Shown: positions 41,541 to 50,033, numbered from the stretch's first letter. The stretch: DNA of 64,000 nucleotides from Pseudonocardiaceae bacterium YIM PH 21723 (GCA_003600225.1 QZFT01000018.1:79616-143615), one strand, 5' to 3'. Numbers and translations: made by a program. Notes: a model not told the origin generated them from the sequence alone.

Positions 41541-42395
41541 ATGGGGAACAACAGTCTGGGCGATTTCCTGCGGGCCCGCCGCGCCCGGCTCACGCCGGAG
41601 GAGATCGGTCTGCCCACCGAGTTCGGTCGGCGGGTCGCGGGCCTGCGGCGCGGTGAGGTCGCGCAGCTGGCCGGGGTCAGCACCGAGTACTACACCCGCC
41701 TGGAACAGGGCCGCGCCCGGCAGCCGTCCGAGCAGGTGTTGCAGGCCCTCGGCGACGCGCTCCGGTTCGACGACATCGAGCGGCGACACCTGTTCGCGCT
41801 CGCCGGCACCACACCAGGGCAGCGGGACCGGGCAGCGCACCCGGCACAGCTACGGCCTGCGCTGCGCCAGGTACTGGAGTCGATGGACCTGGCGTCGGCC
41901 TTCGTCAGCGACCGCGATCTCACCGTCGTCGGCGGGAACAGATTGTGGGCGTTGCTGTTCCCCGATGTGGCCGAGCTGCCGCGCCGGGAACGCAGCATGG
42001 CCCGCTGGACGCTGCTGGATCCGCGGGCCCGCGTGGTGTGGCGGGACTGGGAACGCGTCGCCCGCGACTACGTGCACGGCTTGCGGCTGGCGGCCGCCGC
42101 CCAGCCGCGGAACCAGCGCATCGCGAACCTGATCGGTGAGCTGATGATGCGCTCACCCGAGTTCCCGGCGTGGTGGTCGGAACACCGCGTCCAGGAACGC
42201 AGCACCGGCCTCAAACGCCTGCACCACCCCGTCGTCGGCGACCTGGAACTGCAGTACGAGGTCCTCACCCCGGTCGCCGATCCGGGTCAGACGCTCGTCA
42301 TCTACTGCGCGCCATCCGGCTCGCCGGCAGAGGAACGCCTGCGGCTGCTGGCCAGCTGGGGCAGTGAACCCGTCATGAAAGGACACTCGACGTGA
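41541..42395 (+). CDS. XRE-family regulator with MmyB-like ligand domain, copy 2
   Basis: A 284-residue paralogue in layout of the 28064-28942 regulator. The helix-turn-helix is LRRGEVAQLAGVSTEYYTRL followed by EQGRARQPSEQVLQALGDAL, and the C-terminal MmyB domain contains RDLTVVGGNRLWALLFPD, ARWTLLDPRARVVW and GDLELQYEVLTP. The ATG at 41541 begins the conserved MGNNSLGDFLRARRA; the frame extends to 41472 without added similarity. It overlaps the SDR gene downstream by GTGA (42392-42395), so regulator and enzyme are cotranslated. Confidence 0.87.
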   Translation: MGNNSLGDFLRARRARLTPEEIGLPTEFGRRVAGLRRGEVAQLAGVSTEYYTRLEQGRARQPSEQVLQALGDALRFDDIERRHLFALAGTTPGQRDRAAHPAQLRPALRQVLESMDLASAFVSDRDLTVVGGNRLWALLFPDVAELPRRERSMARWTLLDPRARVVWRDWERVARDYVHGLRLAAAAQPRNQRIANLIGELMMRSPEFPAWWSEHRVQERSTGLKRLHHPVVGDLELQYEVLTPVADPGQTLVIYCAPSGSPAEERLRLLASWGSEPVMKGHST

Positions 42396-43249
42396 GCAAG
42401 AACTTCCTGATCACCGGCGTCAGCACCGGCCTCGGACAGGCCATCGCCCGACGAGCCCTCGCGGCCGGGCACCGCGTCGCGGGCACCGTGCGCACCGAGC
42501 AGCACGCCGCCGCCTTCCGGGCGCTGGACCCCGGCCGGGCCCGGGCCTTCCTGCTCGACCTGACCGACGCCGACCGGATCGAGCCCACGGTGCGGGCCGT
42601 CGAAGCGGAACTGGGCCCGATCGACGTGCTGGTGGCCAACGCCGGCTACGGGGTCGAAGGCACCTTCGAAGAGTCGTCGATGGCCGACCTGCGCCGCCAG
42701 TTCGAGGTCAACGTCTTCGGCACGGTGGCGACCGTGAAAGCGGTCCTGCCCGGCATGCGGGAACGGCGCGACGGCCACATCTTCGTCATCACCTCGATGG
42801 GTGGGCTCACCACCTTCCCCGGACTGGCGTTCTACGAAGGCAGCAAACACGCCCTGGAGGGCATCACCGACACCCTCGCCCAGGAGGTCGCCCAGTTCGG
42901 CGTGCGGGTCACCGCCGTGGCCCCCGGCGTGTTCAAGACCGACTTCGCCGGCCGGTCCATGGTCCGCGCACCCCGCAGCATCCCCGACTACGACGCGCTG
43001 TTCGACCCGATCCGGAATCGTCGCCTGGAAGTCGCCGGTCAGGGCATCGGCGACCCCGATCGCGCGGGCGACGCCATCCTCAGCCTCCTGGAAGTGGAGA
43101 AGCCGCCCGTGCATCTCCTGCTCGGCTCGGACGCGATGCGCCTGGTCGCCGCCGGCCGCCGGCGGGTTCAGGACGACTTCGACGCCTGGGCGGAGCTCAG
43201 CCGCTCCACCGACTCCCCGGACGGCGGAGTCTCGGTCGTCGACAGCTGA
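42392..43249 (+). CDS. SDR-family oxidoreductase coupled to the MmyB-type regulator
   Basis: A 285-residue SDR: NFLITGVSTGLGQAI, VANAGYGVEG, VITSMGG and YEGSK, with a C-terminal loop FAGRSMVRAPRSIPDYDALF and a PPVHLLLGSDAMRLV end. It belongs to the same subgroup as the SDR at 27151-27933 (compare PPRHLVLGADAIART). The GTG start at 42392 overlaps the regulator's TGA, with AAAGGA nine bases upstream. The pairing of this SDR type with an MmyB-type regulator is repeated in the window. Confidence 0.88.
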   Translation: MSKNFLITGVSTGLGQAIARRALAAGHRVAGTVRTEQHAAAFRALDPGRARAFLLDLTDADRIEPTVRAVEAELGPIDVLVANAGYGVEGTFEESSMADLRRQFEVNVFGTVATVKAVLPGMRERRDGHIFVITSMGGLTTFPGLAFYEGSKHALEGITDTLAQEVAQFGVRVTAVAPGVFKTDFAGRSMVRAPRSIPDYDALFDPIRNRRLEVAGQGIGDPDRAGDAILSLLEVEKPPVHLLLGSDAMRLVAAGRRRVQDDFDAWAELSRSTDSPDGGVSVVDS

Positions 43250-43303
43250 TCGGGGCTGTTCGCTTGTGCAAATACCTCCGTGTCGTTTCGGCGGATCCGG
43301 GCT

Positions 43304-43309
43304 TACTTT
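43304..43309 (+). promoter_or_regulatory. Leaderless -10 of the VOC gene
   Basis: TACTTT ends six bases before the ATG at 43316, matching TANNNT at leaderless spacing. No convincing -35 is seen. Confidence 0.4.
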
Positions 43310-43315
43310 CGAGCG

Positions 43316-43894
43316 ATGGCGAACGCACTGACGATCCCGCTCCTACCCTGCCGGGACATCGACGACATCGCGTCCTTCTACGAGATGCTCGGCTTCTCGA
43401 CCACCTATCGGCAGACACGGCCGAACCCGCACGTCGCCCTGCAACGGGAGGACATCAACCTGCACTTCTACGGGATGGCAGGCCACATTCCGGAGCAGTC
43501 GCACAGCACGTGCCTGATCATCGTGCAGGACACGGCGCCGTTGTTCGAGGCGTTCGCGGCGGGCATGCGCGCCGTGCACGGGAAGCTGCTCATCTCCGGC
43601 ATCCCGCGGATGACCAGGCCCCGGCTGCGCAACGACCGGTACACCGGGTTCACCGTCATCGATCCGGGTGGCAACTGGATCCGGATCAACAAGTCCGCCC
43701 AGGAACCCGAGGCGCGCACCAAGCTGGCGAAAGCCATGGAGAACGCGGCCCGGCTGGCGGACGCCAAGGGTGATGAACGGCAGGCGTTGCGGATCCTCGA
43801 CGGCGCGCTCAAGCGGACCGACGGCGCCGAGCCGGAACTGCGGGACGCGCAGGCCTTCCGTGACGAGTTGGTCGAGCGGATCGCCTCGGAGTGA
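43316..43894 (+). CDS. VOC-family protein with C-terminal helical extension
   Basis: A 192-residue protein. The first 120 residues are a VOC fold (IPLLPCRDIDDIASFYEMLG, VALQREDINLHFYGM, TGFTVIDPGGNWIRI) like bleomycin-resistance proteins. The last 65 residues (KLAKAMENAARLADAKGDER onward) form predicted TPR-like helices not usual in the family. This suggests binding of a small molecule, plus dimerisation. It converges on the immunity-like gene at 43955, with 60 bp between. Confidence 0.83.
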   Translation: MANALTIPLLPCRDIDDIASFYEMLGFSTTYRQTRPNPHVALQREDINLHFYGMAGHIPEQSHSTCLIIVQDTAPLFEAFAAGMRAVHGKLLISGIPRMTRPRLRNDRYTGFTVIDPGGNWIRINKSAQEPEARTKLAKAMENAARLADAKGDERQALRILDGALKRTDGAEPELRDAQAFRDELVERIASE

Positions 43895-43954
43895 GGGCCT
43901 GACGCGCGGAGCGTGGGCGGCCACCACTCTGGGGCATCAGCGTGGCGGCGACGG

Positions 43955-44692
43955 TCAGGAAGCCGTTGCCGCCGGGCCGGCCTCGCGCCGTTCGCCGATC
44001 GGCCACTCCGTCACCGTGCCGCCGGAGTCAGCGTGGATGAAAGCGGAGTCCTCGACGACCTGGTCGAGATGGACATCCGCAATGGGGCCCAACTCCACGG
44101 CAACAGCGATGGCCAACTCGCGAGCCAGGGCATTGATTCGCTGCTCGTCAGCTTCGCTTGGGGTGAGCAACTCGTATCCGGGGCCGAAGTTCTTGGCGTG
44201 GTAGAGGTCGCCGAACTCCGTCAGCAGTTGTTCAATCCGGTCCGGTAGTTCGAGATCGTCTCCCGTTACATCGTATGGCGGCTCGTGTGTTTCCTTGTTG
44301 TCCCAGGTCCACAGCCCGGACGCCCCAGCCTCACACATGACCCAGAAACGTTGCCGAGGCTGCACCTCCGCCCGCCCGGCCGGACCCGACTTCGCCGAGA
44401 AGGTGACCACCGGGGTGCTCAATCTTGGGCTGTGCAGCTCGACTGCACTGCCTTCGGGCGACATCGCCACGATGTCCCATGCGAGAGCCGCTCCCTCGCG
44501 CTCCACCTCGTCAAGTAGCGCAGGATCAGCTGATCGGCGCGGGTCTGTGGCGAGCTGGGTCCAGTCAGACAGCCGTTGGTTCAGGTTTGTGGGAACCGGG
44601 TCGGCATGGCCGTAAGGGTTCCACCAGGACCAGGCATGGGTCTGTCCGTCTGGGGTTCGGCGTCCAAGAGCCTGCATGCGATATGTCGTCAC
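43955..44692 (-). CDS. Probable immunity protein of the T7SS toxin
   Basis: A 245-residue cytosolic protein. The GTG at 44692 overlaps the toxin gene's TGA (GTGA), and the gene is last in the SseB-EspC-toxin row. It is Trp- and Glu-rich, with AWSWWNPYGHADPVPTNLNQ, RFWVMCEAGASGLWTWDN and AVAVELGPIADVHLDQVVED, and has no signal peptide. I do not recognise a named immunity family. Position directly after a WXG-type toxin and translational coupling are the basis for the call. Confidence 0.65.
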   Translation of the reverse strand: MTTYRMQALGRRTPDGQTHAWSWWNPYGHADPVPTNLNQRLSDWTQLATDPRRSADPALLDEVEREGAALAWDIVAMSPEGSAVELHSPRLSTPVVTFSAKSGPAGRAEVQPRQRFWVMCEAGASGLWTWDNKETHEPPYDVTGDDLELPDRIEQLLTEFGDLYHAKNFGPGYELLTPSEADEQRINALARELAIAVAVELGPIADVHLDQVVEDSAFIHADSGGTVTEWPIGERREAGPAATAS

Positions 44693-46014
44693 TTCGACAC
44701 CTCTCCCAGCGGAACCCACTTATCCGCGCTGATCTTATGCGCGGAGACTATGAAGCCGTTTTCTGAGCGGATGACCTTCATCTCGAAGGTCTTTCCCTCG
44801 AACTCGGTTCGGAAGATCGGAGCTGGATTTTTCCCGGTTGAGTATCCCACCAGCTCCCCCTTTGTTCCGGCATCGAAGGCGATCTTGCCGAGCTCTTCCT
44901 GGCTCAGCGGCCGACCAACGGCCTTCACGATCTCGTCGCCGTGCCTTACATCGATGTGCTCCAGCCCAGCCTTGGGGTTGCCCTTCTCCAGGAAGGTGAT
45001 CTCGCCGTCGTGGTAGCCGTTGGCCTGCCGGCCGATCTGGCGAACGTCGTCCTTGGTGTACTTGACACCGGCCTCCGACAGTTCCTTCATCAGACCTTCG
45101 GCGGTCTCGTCGGCCGCACCGGCCAGTCGGGCTCCACGGGCCAGTGACCCGAGCTTTTTCACCGCACCGACGCCACCGGCGAGCGTGAGCAGGATGTCGG
45201 GGCCGGTGTGGCCGAGCCATCTGGCCGGGTTCCGCTGGAGCTCCTCCAGATTGAGCATGGCCTTGGCCGTGTCCAGCGGATGGGCGGCGGCGCTGGCGAT
45301 CCCCGTTGCCAATCTGCCCAGGCCGTCGAAGTATTCGCCGGGGTCGACGAAGATGTGCGCCGGGTCGAGCATCCACAGCAGTTCACCGGTGTCCTTGGTC
45401 CACTGCCACAGCCCGTCGCCGAAGTCTTCGAGGGCCTCGCCGATCTTGTCCCAGATGTCCGGCCTGGGTGGTGCCTTGTCCCGCGCGGCCGCCACCACCC
45501 GGGCCGCGTCTTCGCCGGAGTGGTTCAGTTGGGTACGCGCCCGGTTCAGCGTGTCCCGCGCGGCCGCGCGCAGCGCCTCGCCGGGGTCGTTGAACGGGAT
45601 CGGTACAAAGGTCCCACCGGAGGACTCGGCCTGCCCTTGGGCCTGTTTGTTGGCCGACTCGTTCTGCGACCGGGCCTGTGCGGTGGCGGCCTCAGCCTTG
45701 GTCCACTGCTCGATGGCCTCGGCGGCCTGTCCTTGCGCCCACTCCAGGGTGCCGACGAAGTCGGCCAGGACCTTGCCCGCGTCGTGGAAGGCATCGCCGC
45801 ACTCGATCCACTTGCTGGGCTGGCCGTCGAAGATGCCATGGAACGCGTCGGCTGCGGGTCCCTTCCACCCGCCGTCGTCCAGGGTCCGCAGGCTCTGACC
45901 GGCGTTGGACAGCGCGATGCCGAATTTCTGGAAGTTGGCGATCGTGCCCCGCAAGGCACCGGCGTTGCCGGGGACGAGTGCTTTCGGGTCCGAGGTCTGG
46001 CCGAGTTCCGCCAT
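44689..46014 (-). CDS. T7SS-exported polymorphic toxin with N-terminal WXG-type domain
   Basis: A 441-residue protein. Residues 1 to about 115 form a helical WXG100-like export domain with W50-K-G52 (DDGGWKGPAADAFHG). A charged helical linker follows to about 190, then a segment with DPAHIFVDPGEYFDGLGRLA and hydrophobic stretches near 270-300. The C-terminal 135 residues are the presumed toxin, with AGLEHIDVRHGDEIVK (His353, Arg357, His358), Tyr391, and FEMKVIRSENGFIVSAHK (His426). Spaced His, Arg and Tyr and the strand before the end recall BECR-fold RNases, but the family is not assigned. The ATG overlaps the EspC-like stop (TGATG). Confidence 0.75.
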   Translation of the reverse strand: MAELGQTSDPKALVPGNAGALRGTIANFQKFGIALSNAGQSLRTLDDGGWKGPAADAFHGIFDGQPSKWIECGDAFHDAGKVLADFVGTLEWAQGQAAEAIEQWTKAEAATAQARSQNESANKQAQGQAESSGGTFVPIPFNDPGEALRAAARDTLNRARTQLNHSGEDAARVVAAARDKAPPRPDIWDKIGEALEDFGDGLWQWTKDTGELLWMLDPAHIFVDPGEYFDGLGRLATGIASAAAHPLDTAKAMLNLEELQRNPARWLGHTGPDILLTLAGGVGAVKKLGSLARGARLAGAADETAEGLMKELSEAGVKYTKDDVRQIGRQANGYHDGEITFLEKGNPKAGLEHIDVRHGDEIVKAVGRPLSQEELGKIAFDAGTKGELVGYSTGKNPAPIFRTEFEGKTFEMKVIRSENGFIVSAHKISADKWVPLGEVSK

Positions 46015-46325
46015 CAGCCGGTGTCCGCTTCCAGCTTGGCCATCGCCTCCGCGGCGGCCTTGTCGGTTTCCAGATAGTTCTGCGCGGTCTTGCCGAGGCC
46101 GGCGGCCAGGGCGGCGCCGTCCTTCGTCAGGTTTTTCACGCCCGTCTGCCAGCGGTCGCAGAAGTCCGCTGTCACCGACGCAAGACCTGCGTGCCCGAAG
46201 GCCGACGCGTCGCAGTCGATGTCCGAGACGTTGTGGGCCCTGAGTTCCGCCATCAGGTCCGAAATCGAGCTGGAGGCGATGATGAGCGCCTCGATCGGTG
46301 CCGCGAACCCATCAAAGTCGGGCAT
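46014..46325 (-). CDS. EspC-like small T7SS-associated protein
   Basis: A 103-residue helical protein without signal peptide. AFGHAGLASVTADFCDRWQT and GVKNLTKDGAALAAGLGKTA followed by QNYLETDKAAAEAM match the ESX EspC-like family (W in helix 1 end, YxxxD near helix 2 end). Such proteins pair with a larger WXG/LXG substrate for export. Its start overlaps the SseB-like gene by 14 bp and its stop overlaps the toxin start, so it is probably the toxin's partner. Confidence 0.75.
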   Translation of the reverse strand: MPDFDGFAAPIEALIIASSSISDLMAELRAHNVSDIDCDASAFGHAGLASVTADFCDRWQTGVKNLTKDGAALAAGLGKTAQNYLETDKAAAEAMAKLEADTG

Positions 46326-46701
46326 CGCCGGCCCCGGCTTCCTGGCGACCGGTGCCCTGTGGCGGCAGCGCGATCATGTGCTCACTGCCCGGATCGATCA
46401 CCACACCGATGCCGTCCGGGATCGTCCGCAACAGGTCCCGGCCCGGCATGGCGACGTACTCGCTGTCGTCACCTGCGACCTCGGCCAACCGTTGCAGCGT
46501 GCTGTAGGTGGATACCCAGGTACCCATCTCCGGCACGTCGGACACCATCAGCTGGGTCCCCGAGATCTGGGTGAACACCGTGGCACCACCGAACAGGTCG
46601 CGGAAGGCCACGACGGGCAGCTCTCGCCTGCGCAGCAGCCGCGCGGCTCGCACGACCGGTGGCTTGTCGTCCACGCCATCCCCCAACAAGACCGACGTCA
46701 T
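46312..46701 (-). CDS. SseB N-terminal-domain protein of the toxin cassette
   Basis: A 129-residue protein with the SseB-type domain: VFTQISGTQLMVSDVPEMGT, VSTYSTLQRLAEVAGDDSEY and VAMPGRDLLRTIPDGIGVVI followed by DPGSEHMIALPPQG. SseB-domain proteins are frequent next to EspC- and WXG-type genes in actinomycetes and may act as chaperones. It is first in the four-gene cassette. The ATG at 46701 is nine bases after TAGGAT (- strand), a short-leader promoter. Confidence 0.75.
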   Translation of the reverse strand: MTSVLLGDGVDDKPPVVRAARLLRRRELPVVAFRDLFGGATVFTQISGTQLMVSDVPEMGTWVSTYSTLQRLAEVAGDDSEYVAMPGRDLLRTIPDGIGVVIDPGSEHMIALPPQGTGRQEAGAGDARL

Positions 46702-47065
46702 CGATTCGTGATCCTAGAGCCGCGACGGTACCCGCGTCTGCGGAATGAACCGGCCTGTGGCGTCGATTTCCCGGGAACAGGCCAGGGAGGTCGGCGGTTT
46801 GGCGCGCCCCTGACCGTCGTCGGCGATCTCAGGCGGGTTCACTCCGGCCCACTCTCCGCAATATGCGGAATTACTGATGAATGGCCTCGGGGGTGAGGAA
46901 GATTAATCCACCCCGCCGGAGTGCTGAAGTTATGTGAGTTATTGCCCGTTTCCCGCTGCTTGACGGCTTAAAAGCCCAGCCTGCGGACAGGTATGTACTG
47001 GTCAGCTCGTTCCAGGTGGGTTAATTACGGTTAAATGCTAGCAGCGTTTTTACTGTTCGCGGGTA

Positions 47066-47095
47066 TTGAGTTTTATGTGATCGCATTCTTACTAT
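47066..47095 (+). promoter_or_regulatory. Probable promoter of the papain-like peptidase gene
   Basis: TTGAGT (47066-47071) and TACTAT (47090-47095) are 18 bp apart. Transcription would start near 47102, giving a leader of about 93 nt that begins with the stem-loop at 47105-47138. Confidence 0.5.
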
Positions 47096-47104
47096 TCGGT
47101 GCGT

Positions 47105-47138
47105 GCACATTTCCGCGCATCGATTCGCGGAAATGTGC
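47105..47138 (+). promoter_or_regulatory. 5'-leader stem-loop of the peptidase gene
   Basis: GCACATTTCCGCG (47105-47117) pairs perfectly with CGCGGAAATGTGC (47126-47138) around CATCGATT. It is placed at the predicted 5' end of the mRNA, so it may protect the message from decay. As DNA it could instead be an operator just downstream of the promoter. Confidence 0.6.
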
Positions 47139-47194
47139 GCGGTTGTGCATATGCCTGCTCTTCCCTGCATGTATTCAAGAGTGAGGAATCGCGC

Positions 47195-48094
47195 ATGCGA
47201 ATCACGAAAACCGCTGGTGCCGCCGTCGCGTTCGCGCTGGCCGCGACGACGTTCGGGCTGCTCAACCCCACCGCGGCGACCCAGCACGTCACGAACGCGG
47301 CCGCCGTCAAACAACACGGCATGGGCCTGAACCTCGAGGCGTTGCGGAAGGCCAAGGCGGCCGGCCTCACCGTCGAGGCGGCCGACGCCACTGGTCTGCA
47401 GGCTCCGTTGCCCCGGGCGGGTGCCGCGCCGGCCAGCTTCGACCTGAGCTCCTACGCCCTGTCCCCGGGCGACCAGGGCCAGGTCGGTTCCTGCGTCGCC
47501 TGGGCCACCGGCTACACCGGCTACGGCGTGCTGATGAAGGAACAGGGCATCACCGGCGCCCCGATGGCGCCGATGTTCACCTACGCGCAGATCGCCAAGG
47601 GCAACGACCAGGGGACCGACGCCTCCGTCGCGCTGCCGATGCAGCAGAGCCAGGGCATCGACACCAAGGCCCACTACTGGCAGGGCGACTTCGACTACAC
47701 CACCCAGCCCGACGCCTCGGAGAAGGCCAACGCCGCGAAGTACAAGTTGTCCGGATACAAGTCCCTGGCCACGTCGGGCACGGCCGCGAAGACGGCGATC
47801 ATGGACGCCATCTCGCAGGGCATGCCGGTCCCGATCGGCTTCACCGTGCACCAGTCGTTCATGAACCTGAACGCCACCACGGCCGGTAACTACACCTACC
47901 TGCCGAAGGCCGGCGAGAGCGTCGTCGGCGGCCACGAGGTGACCATCGTCGCCTACAACGAGAAGGGCGTGAAGATCGAGAACAGCTGGGGCTCCAGCTG
48001 GGGCGCGGGCGGTTACTTCACCGTGCCGTGGAGCTTCTTCAACACCGGTGACGTGGACGAGATCCACGCGATGGGCAAGCTGATCGCCAGCTGA
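47195..48094 (+). CDS. Secreted papain-like (C1) cysteine peptidase
   Basis: A 299-residue exported protein with a signal peptide (MRITKTAGAAVAFALAATTF, cleavage near AAT-Q) and a short pro-region. The C1 triad is complete: QGQVGSCVAWATG (Cys100, with the oxyanion Gln before it), GGHEVTIVAYN (His247) and IENSWGSSWG (Asn263). This is the compact bacterial form without a long inhibitory propeptide. The ATG at 47195 has GAGG eight bases upstream. A strong terminator follows the stop. Confidence 0.9.
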   Translation: MRITKTAGAAVAFALAATTFGLLNPTAATQHVTNAAAVKQHGMGLNLEALRKAKAAGLTVEAADATGLQAPLPRAGAAPASFDLSSYALSPGDQGQVGSCVAWATGYTGYGVLMKEQGITGAPMAPMFTYAQIAKGNDQGTDASVALPMQQSQGIDTKAHYWQGDFDYTTQPDASEKANAAKYKLSGYKSLATSGTAAKTAIMDAISQGMPVPIGFTVHQSFMNLNATTAGNYTYLPKAGESVVGGHEVTIVAYNEKGVKIENSWGSSWGAGGYFTVPWSFFNTGDVDEIHAMGKLIAS

Positions 48095-48109
48095 ACCGGA
48101 TAGCCGTGG

Positions 48110-48135
48110 TGCCCCGCCGGGAACCCGGCGGGGCA
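48110..48135. terminator. Bidirectional terminator hairpin
   Basis: TGCCCCGCCGGG (48110-48121) and CCCGGCGGGGCA (48124-48135) are perfect 12-bp arms around AA, between convergent stops at 48094 and 48146. Confidence 0.8.
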
Positions 48136-48145
48136 TCTCGTCCAG

Positions 48146-49267
48146 TCAGCGGAACAGGCGGAAGAACCCGCGTACCTGCTCGACCAGCGACTCCGGCTGC
48201 TCCAGTGCGGCGAAGTGGCCACCCTGCGGCAGTTCCTCGAACCAGCGCAGGTCGGTGAACCGCAGCTCGGCCTCCCGCCTCGACGGGCGGGTGATGTCGC
48301 GCGGGTAGACCGACAGTCCGGATGGCGCGGTCACCTTGTCCCGGAAGGCGGCGAAGCTCTCCCAGTACAGGCGCGCCGACGAGGTGGCCGACGCGGTGAA
48401 CCAGTAGACCGAGATCTCGTCGAGGATCGTCTGCCGCGACACCGCGTCCTCGGGATGGCCGTTGTTGTCCGTCCACGCCCAGAACTTCTCGGCGATCCAG
48501 GCGGCCTGCCCCGCCGGGGAGTCGGTCAGGCCGTAGCCGAGCGTCTGCGGCCGGGTCGCCTGGATCGCCGAGTATCCCCGGCCGGTGCGCTGGAACTCCT
48601 TCCCGGCCTCAAGGTTCGCCAGCTCCGCGGGCGTCGGGTCGTCGAACGTGCCCGCCGCCACGGATCCCAGGTTCAGGTGGACGCCGGCGACCCGCTCGTG
48701 CGCCACCTCGCCCAGCGCGCCGGACACCGCCGAACCCCAGTCGCCGCCCTGCGCGCCGTACCGCTGGTAATCCAGCGAGACCATCAACGTGTCCCAGGCA
48801 CGCGCGATGCGGGTGACGCCCCACCCGGCCGTCGACGGCTTGTCACTCCAGCCGTATCCGGGCAACGACGGCGCGACCACGTGGAACGCGTCCGCCGGAT
48901 CACCGCCGTGCGCGCGTGGATCCGTCAGCGGGCCGAGCACCTCCAGGAACTCCAGCACCGAACCCGGCCACCCGTGGGTGAGTATGAGCGGGAACGCGTC
49001 CGGCTCCGGCGAGCGGACGTGCAGGAAGTGGATGCCCAGCCCGTCGATCGTGTCGCGGAACTGCGGGAACACGTTCAGCCGCTCGGCGAACCCGAAGTCG
49101 TAGTCCTCGGCCCAGCTACGGCACAGCTCCTGCGCGTACGCCAGCGGCACACCCTGTGACCAGTCGTCCACCGGCTCGCTCTCGGGCCACCGGGTCCGTC
49201 GCAATCGTTCACGCAGGTCCGCGATCTCGGCTTCGGTGACGCTGACCTCGAATGGCTCGGCGGACAT
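48146..49267 (-). CDS. Epoxide hydrolase (EHN-domain alpha/beta-hydrolase)
   Basis: A 373-residue enzyme. An N-terminal EHN region (FEVSVTEAEIADLRERLRRT and RWPESEPVDDWSQGV) is followed by the hydrolase core: THGWPGS (oxyanion, 97-103), GAQGGDWGS (nucleophile Asp176), lid residues near YGLTDSPAGQAAWIAEKFW, and GGHFAALEQPE (catalytic His). This is the juvenile-hormone/microsomal epoxide-hydrolase-like family, opening epoxides to diols. No signal peptide. The ATG at 49267 is the only suitable start. Confidence 0.88.
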   Translation of the reverse strand: MSAEPFEVSVTEAEIADLRERLRRTRWPESEPVDDWSQGVPLAYAQELCRSWAEDYDFGFAERLNVFPQFRDTIDGLGIHFLHVRSPEPDAFPLILTHGWPGSVLEFLEVLGPLTDPRAHGGDPADAFHVVAPSLPGYGWSDKPSTAGWGVTRIARAWDTLMVSLDYQRYGAQGGDWGSAVSGALGEVAHERVAGVHLNLGSVAAGTFDDPTPAELANLEAGKEFQRTGRGYSAIQATRPQTLGYGLTDSPAGQAAWIAEKFWAWTDNNGHPEDAVSRQTILDEISVYWFTASATSSARLYWESFAAFRDKVTAPSGLSVYPRDITRPSRREAELRFTDLRWFEELPQGGHFAALEQPESLVEQVRGFFRLFR

Positions 49268-49341
49268 CGCAAGGCTCCCTACTGGTCAAGGCGACAACGG
49301 GACCGCCTGTTGGTCAGGCAGTCCCGTTCACCGAGTCGTGG

Positions 49342-50019
49342 TCACCAGCCGCGCTGGCGCCACTCCTGGATGTGTTCGCGCTGCTCGCCGATGGTGGAGT
49401 CGTCTCCGTGCCCGGGGTAGAACCACGCCTCGTCGGGGAGTTCCCAGAAGAGTCGGTTCTCCACGTCGTCCAGCAGGGACTTGAAGTCCTCCGGTGAGTT
49501 GGTCTTGCCCACGCCCCCGGGGAACAGCGAGTCGCCGGTGAACAGGTGCGGGTGACCCTCCGGGTCCCGGTACAGCAGCGCGATCGAGCCGGGGGTGTGG
49601 CCACGCAGGTGGATCACGCTGAGGGTGATCTCGCCGATCTCGATCGAGTCGCCGTGGGTGACCAGGGTGTCCGGCGGGACCGGCAGTGCGGCTGAGTCCA
49701 GCGGGTGCGCGATGGTGTTCGAGCCGGTGGCACCGGCGACGGCGCCGAGGGCCTGCCAGTGGTCGGCGTGCTGGTGGGTGGTGATGATCGTGCGCAGCTG
49801 CGGGCGATCATCCTCGTGGCCCAGCAGTTCCAGCAGGCGCTGCGGGTCGTTGGCGGCGTCGATCAGGGCGGCTTCGCCGGTTTTCCGGCAGGTCAACAGG
49901 TACGAGTTGTTGTCCATGGGGCCCACCGACACCTTGGTGATGGTGAGCTCGGGCAGGGTACGGCGGGCGGCAGCGCCACCGGGCTCGACATGGCCGGTGT
50001 ACTCGTCGACGATCTCCAC
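49342..50019 (-). CDS. MBL-fold hydrolase (glyoxalase II-like)
   Basis: A 225-residue metallo-beta-lactamase-fold protein with THQHADHWQ (HxHxDH metal motif), LRGHTPGSIALLYRD, FTGDSLFPGGVG and WFYPGHGDDST. It is close to glyoxalase II-type thioesterases, possibly acting on mycothiol or other thioesters (inference). The GTG at 50019 is six bases after TAGGGT on the - strand (50031-50026), a leaderless arrangement placed directly behind the upstream STAND gene's stop codon. Confidence 0.87.
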   Translation of the reverse strand: MEIVDEYTGHVEPGGAAARRTLPELTITKVSVGPMDNNSYLLTCRKTGEAALIDAANDPQRLLELLGHEDDRPQLRTIITTHQHADHWQALGAVAGATGSNTIAHPLDSAALPVPPDTLVTHGDSIEIGEITLSVIHLRGHTPGSIALLYRDPEGHPHLFTGDSLFPGGVGKTNSPEDFKSLLDDVENRLFWELPDEAWFYPGHGDDSTIGEQREHIQEWRQRGW

Positions 50020-50033
50020 ACTCCGACCCTAGC

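Larger units (their letters stand above)
46702..47194. other. 493-bp gene-free, AT-richer divergent regulatory region
   Basis: No credible gene is present. The region carries the SseB-like promoter near 46702-46720, an AT-rich stretch with GGTTAATTACGGTTAA (direct repeat of GGTTAA) near 47020-47036, and the peptidase promoter and stem-loop at 47066-47138. Lower GC than the flanks suggests a regulatory rather than coding role. Confidence 0.5.

Noticed and set aside
46900..47194. Riboswitch in the peptidase leader (for example c-di-AMP type)
   Set aside because: The long leader of a cell-wall-type enzyme suggested it, but I could not match any conserved riboswitch core; only a simple stem-loop is evident.
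49342..50019. Beta-lactamase / resistance gene
   Set aside because: The HxHxDH motif alone is shared by many MBL hydrolases. The overall pattern fits glyoxalase II-like thioesterases.
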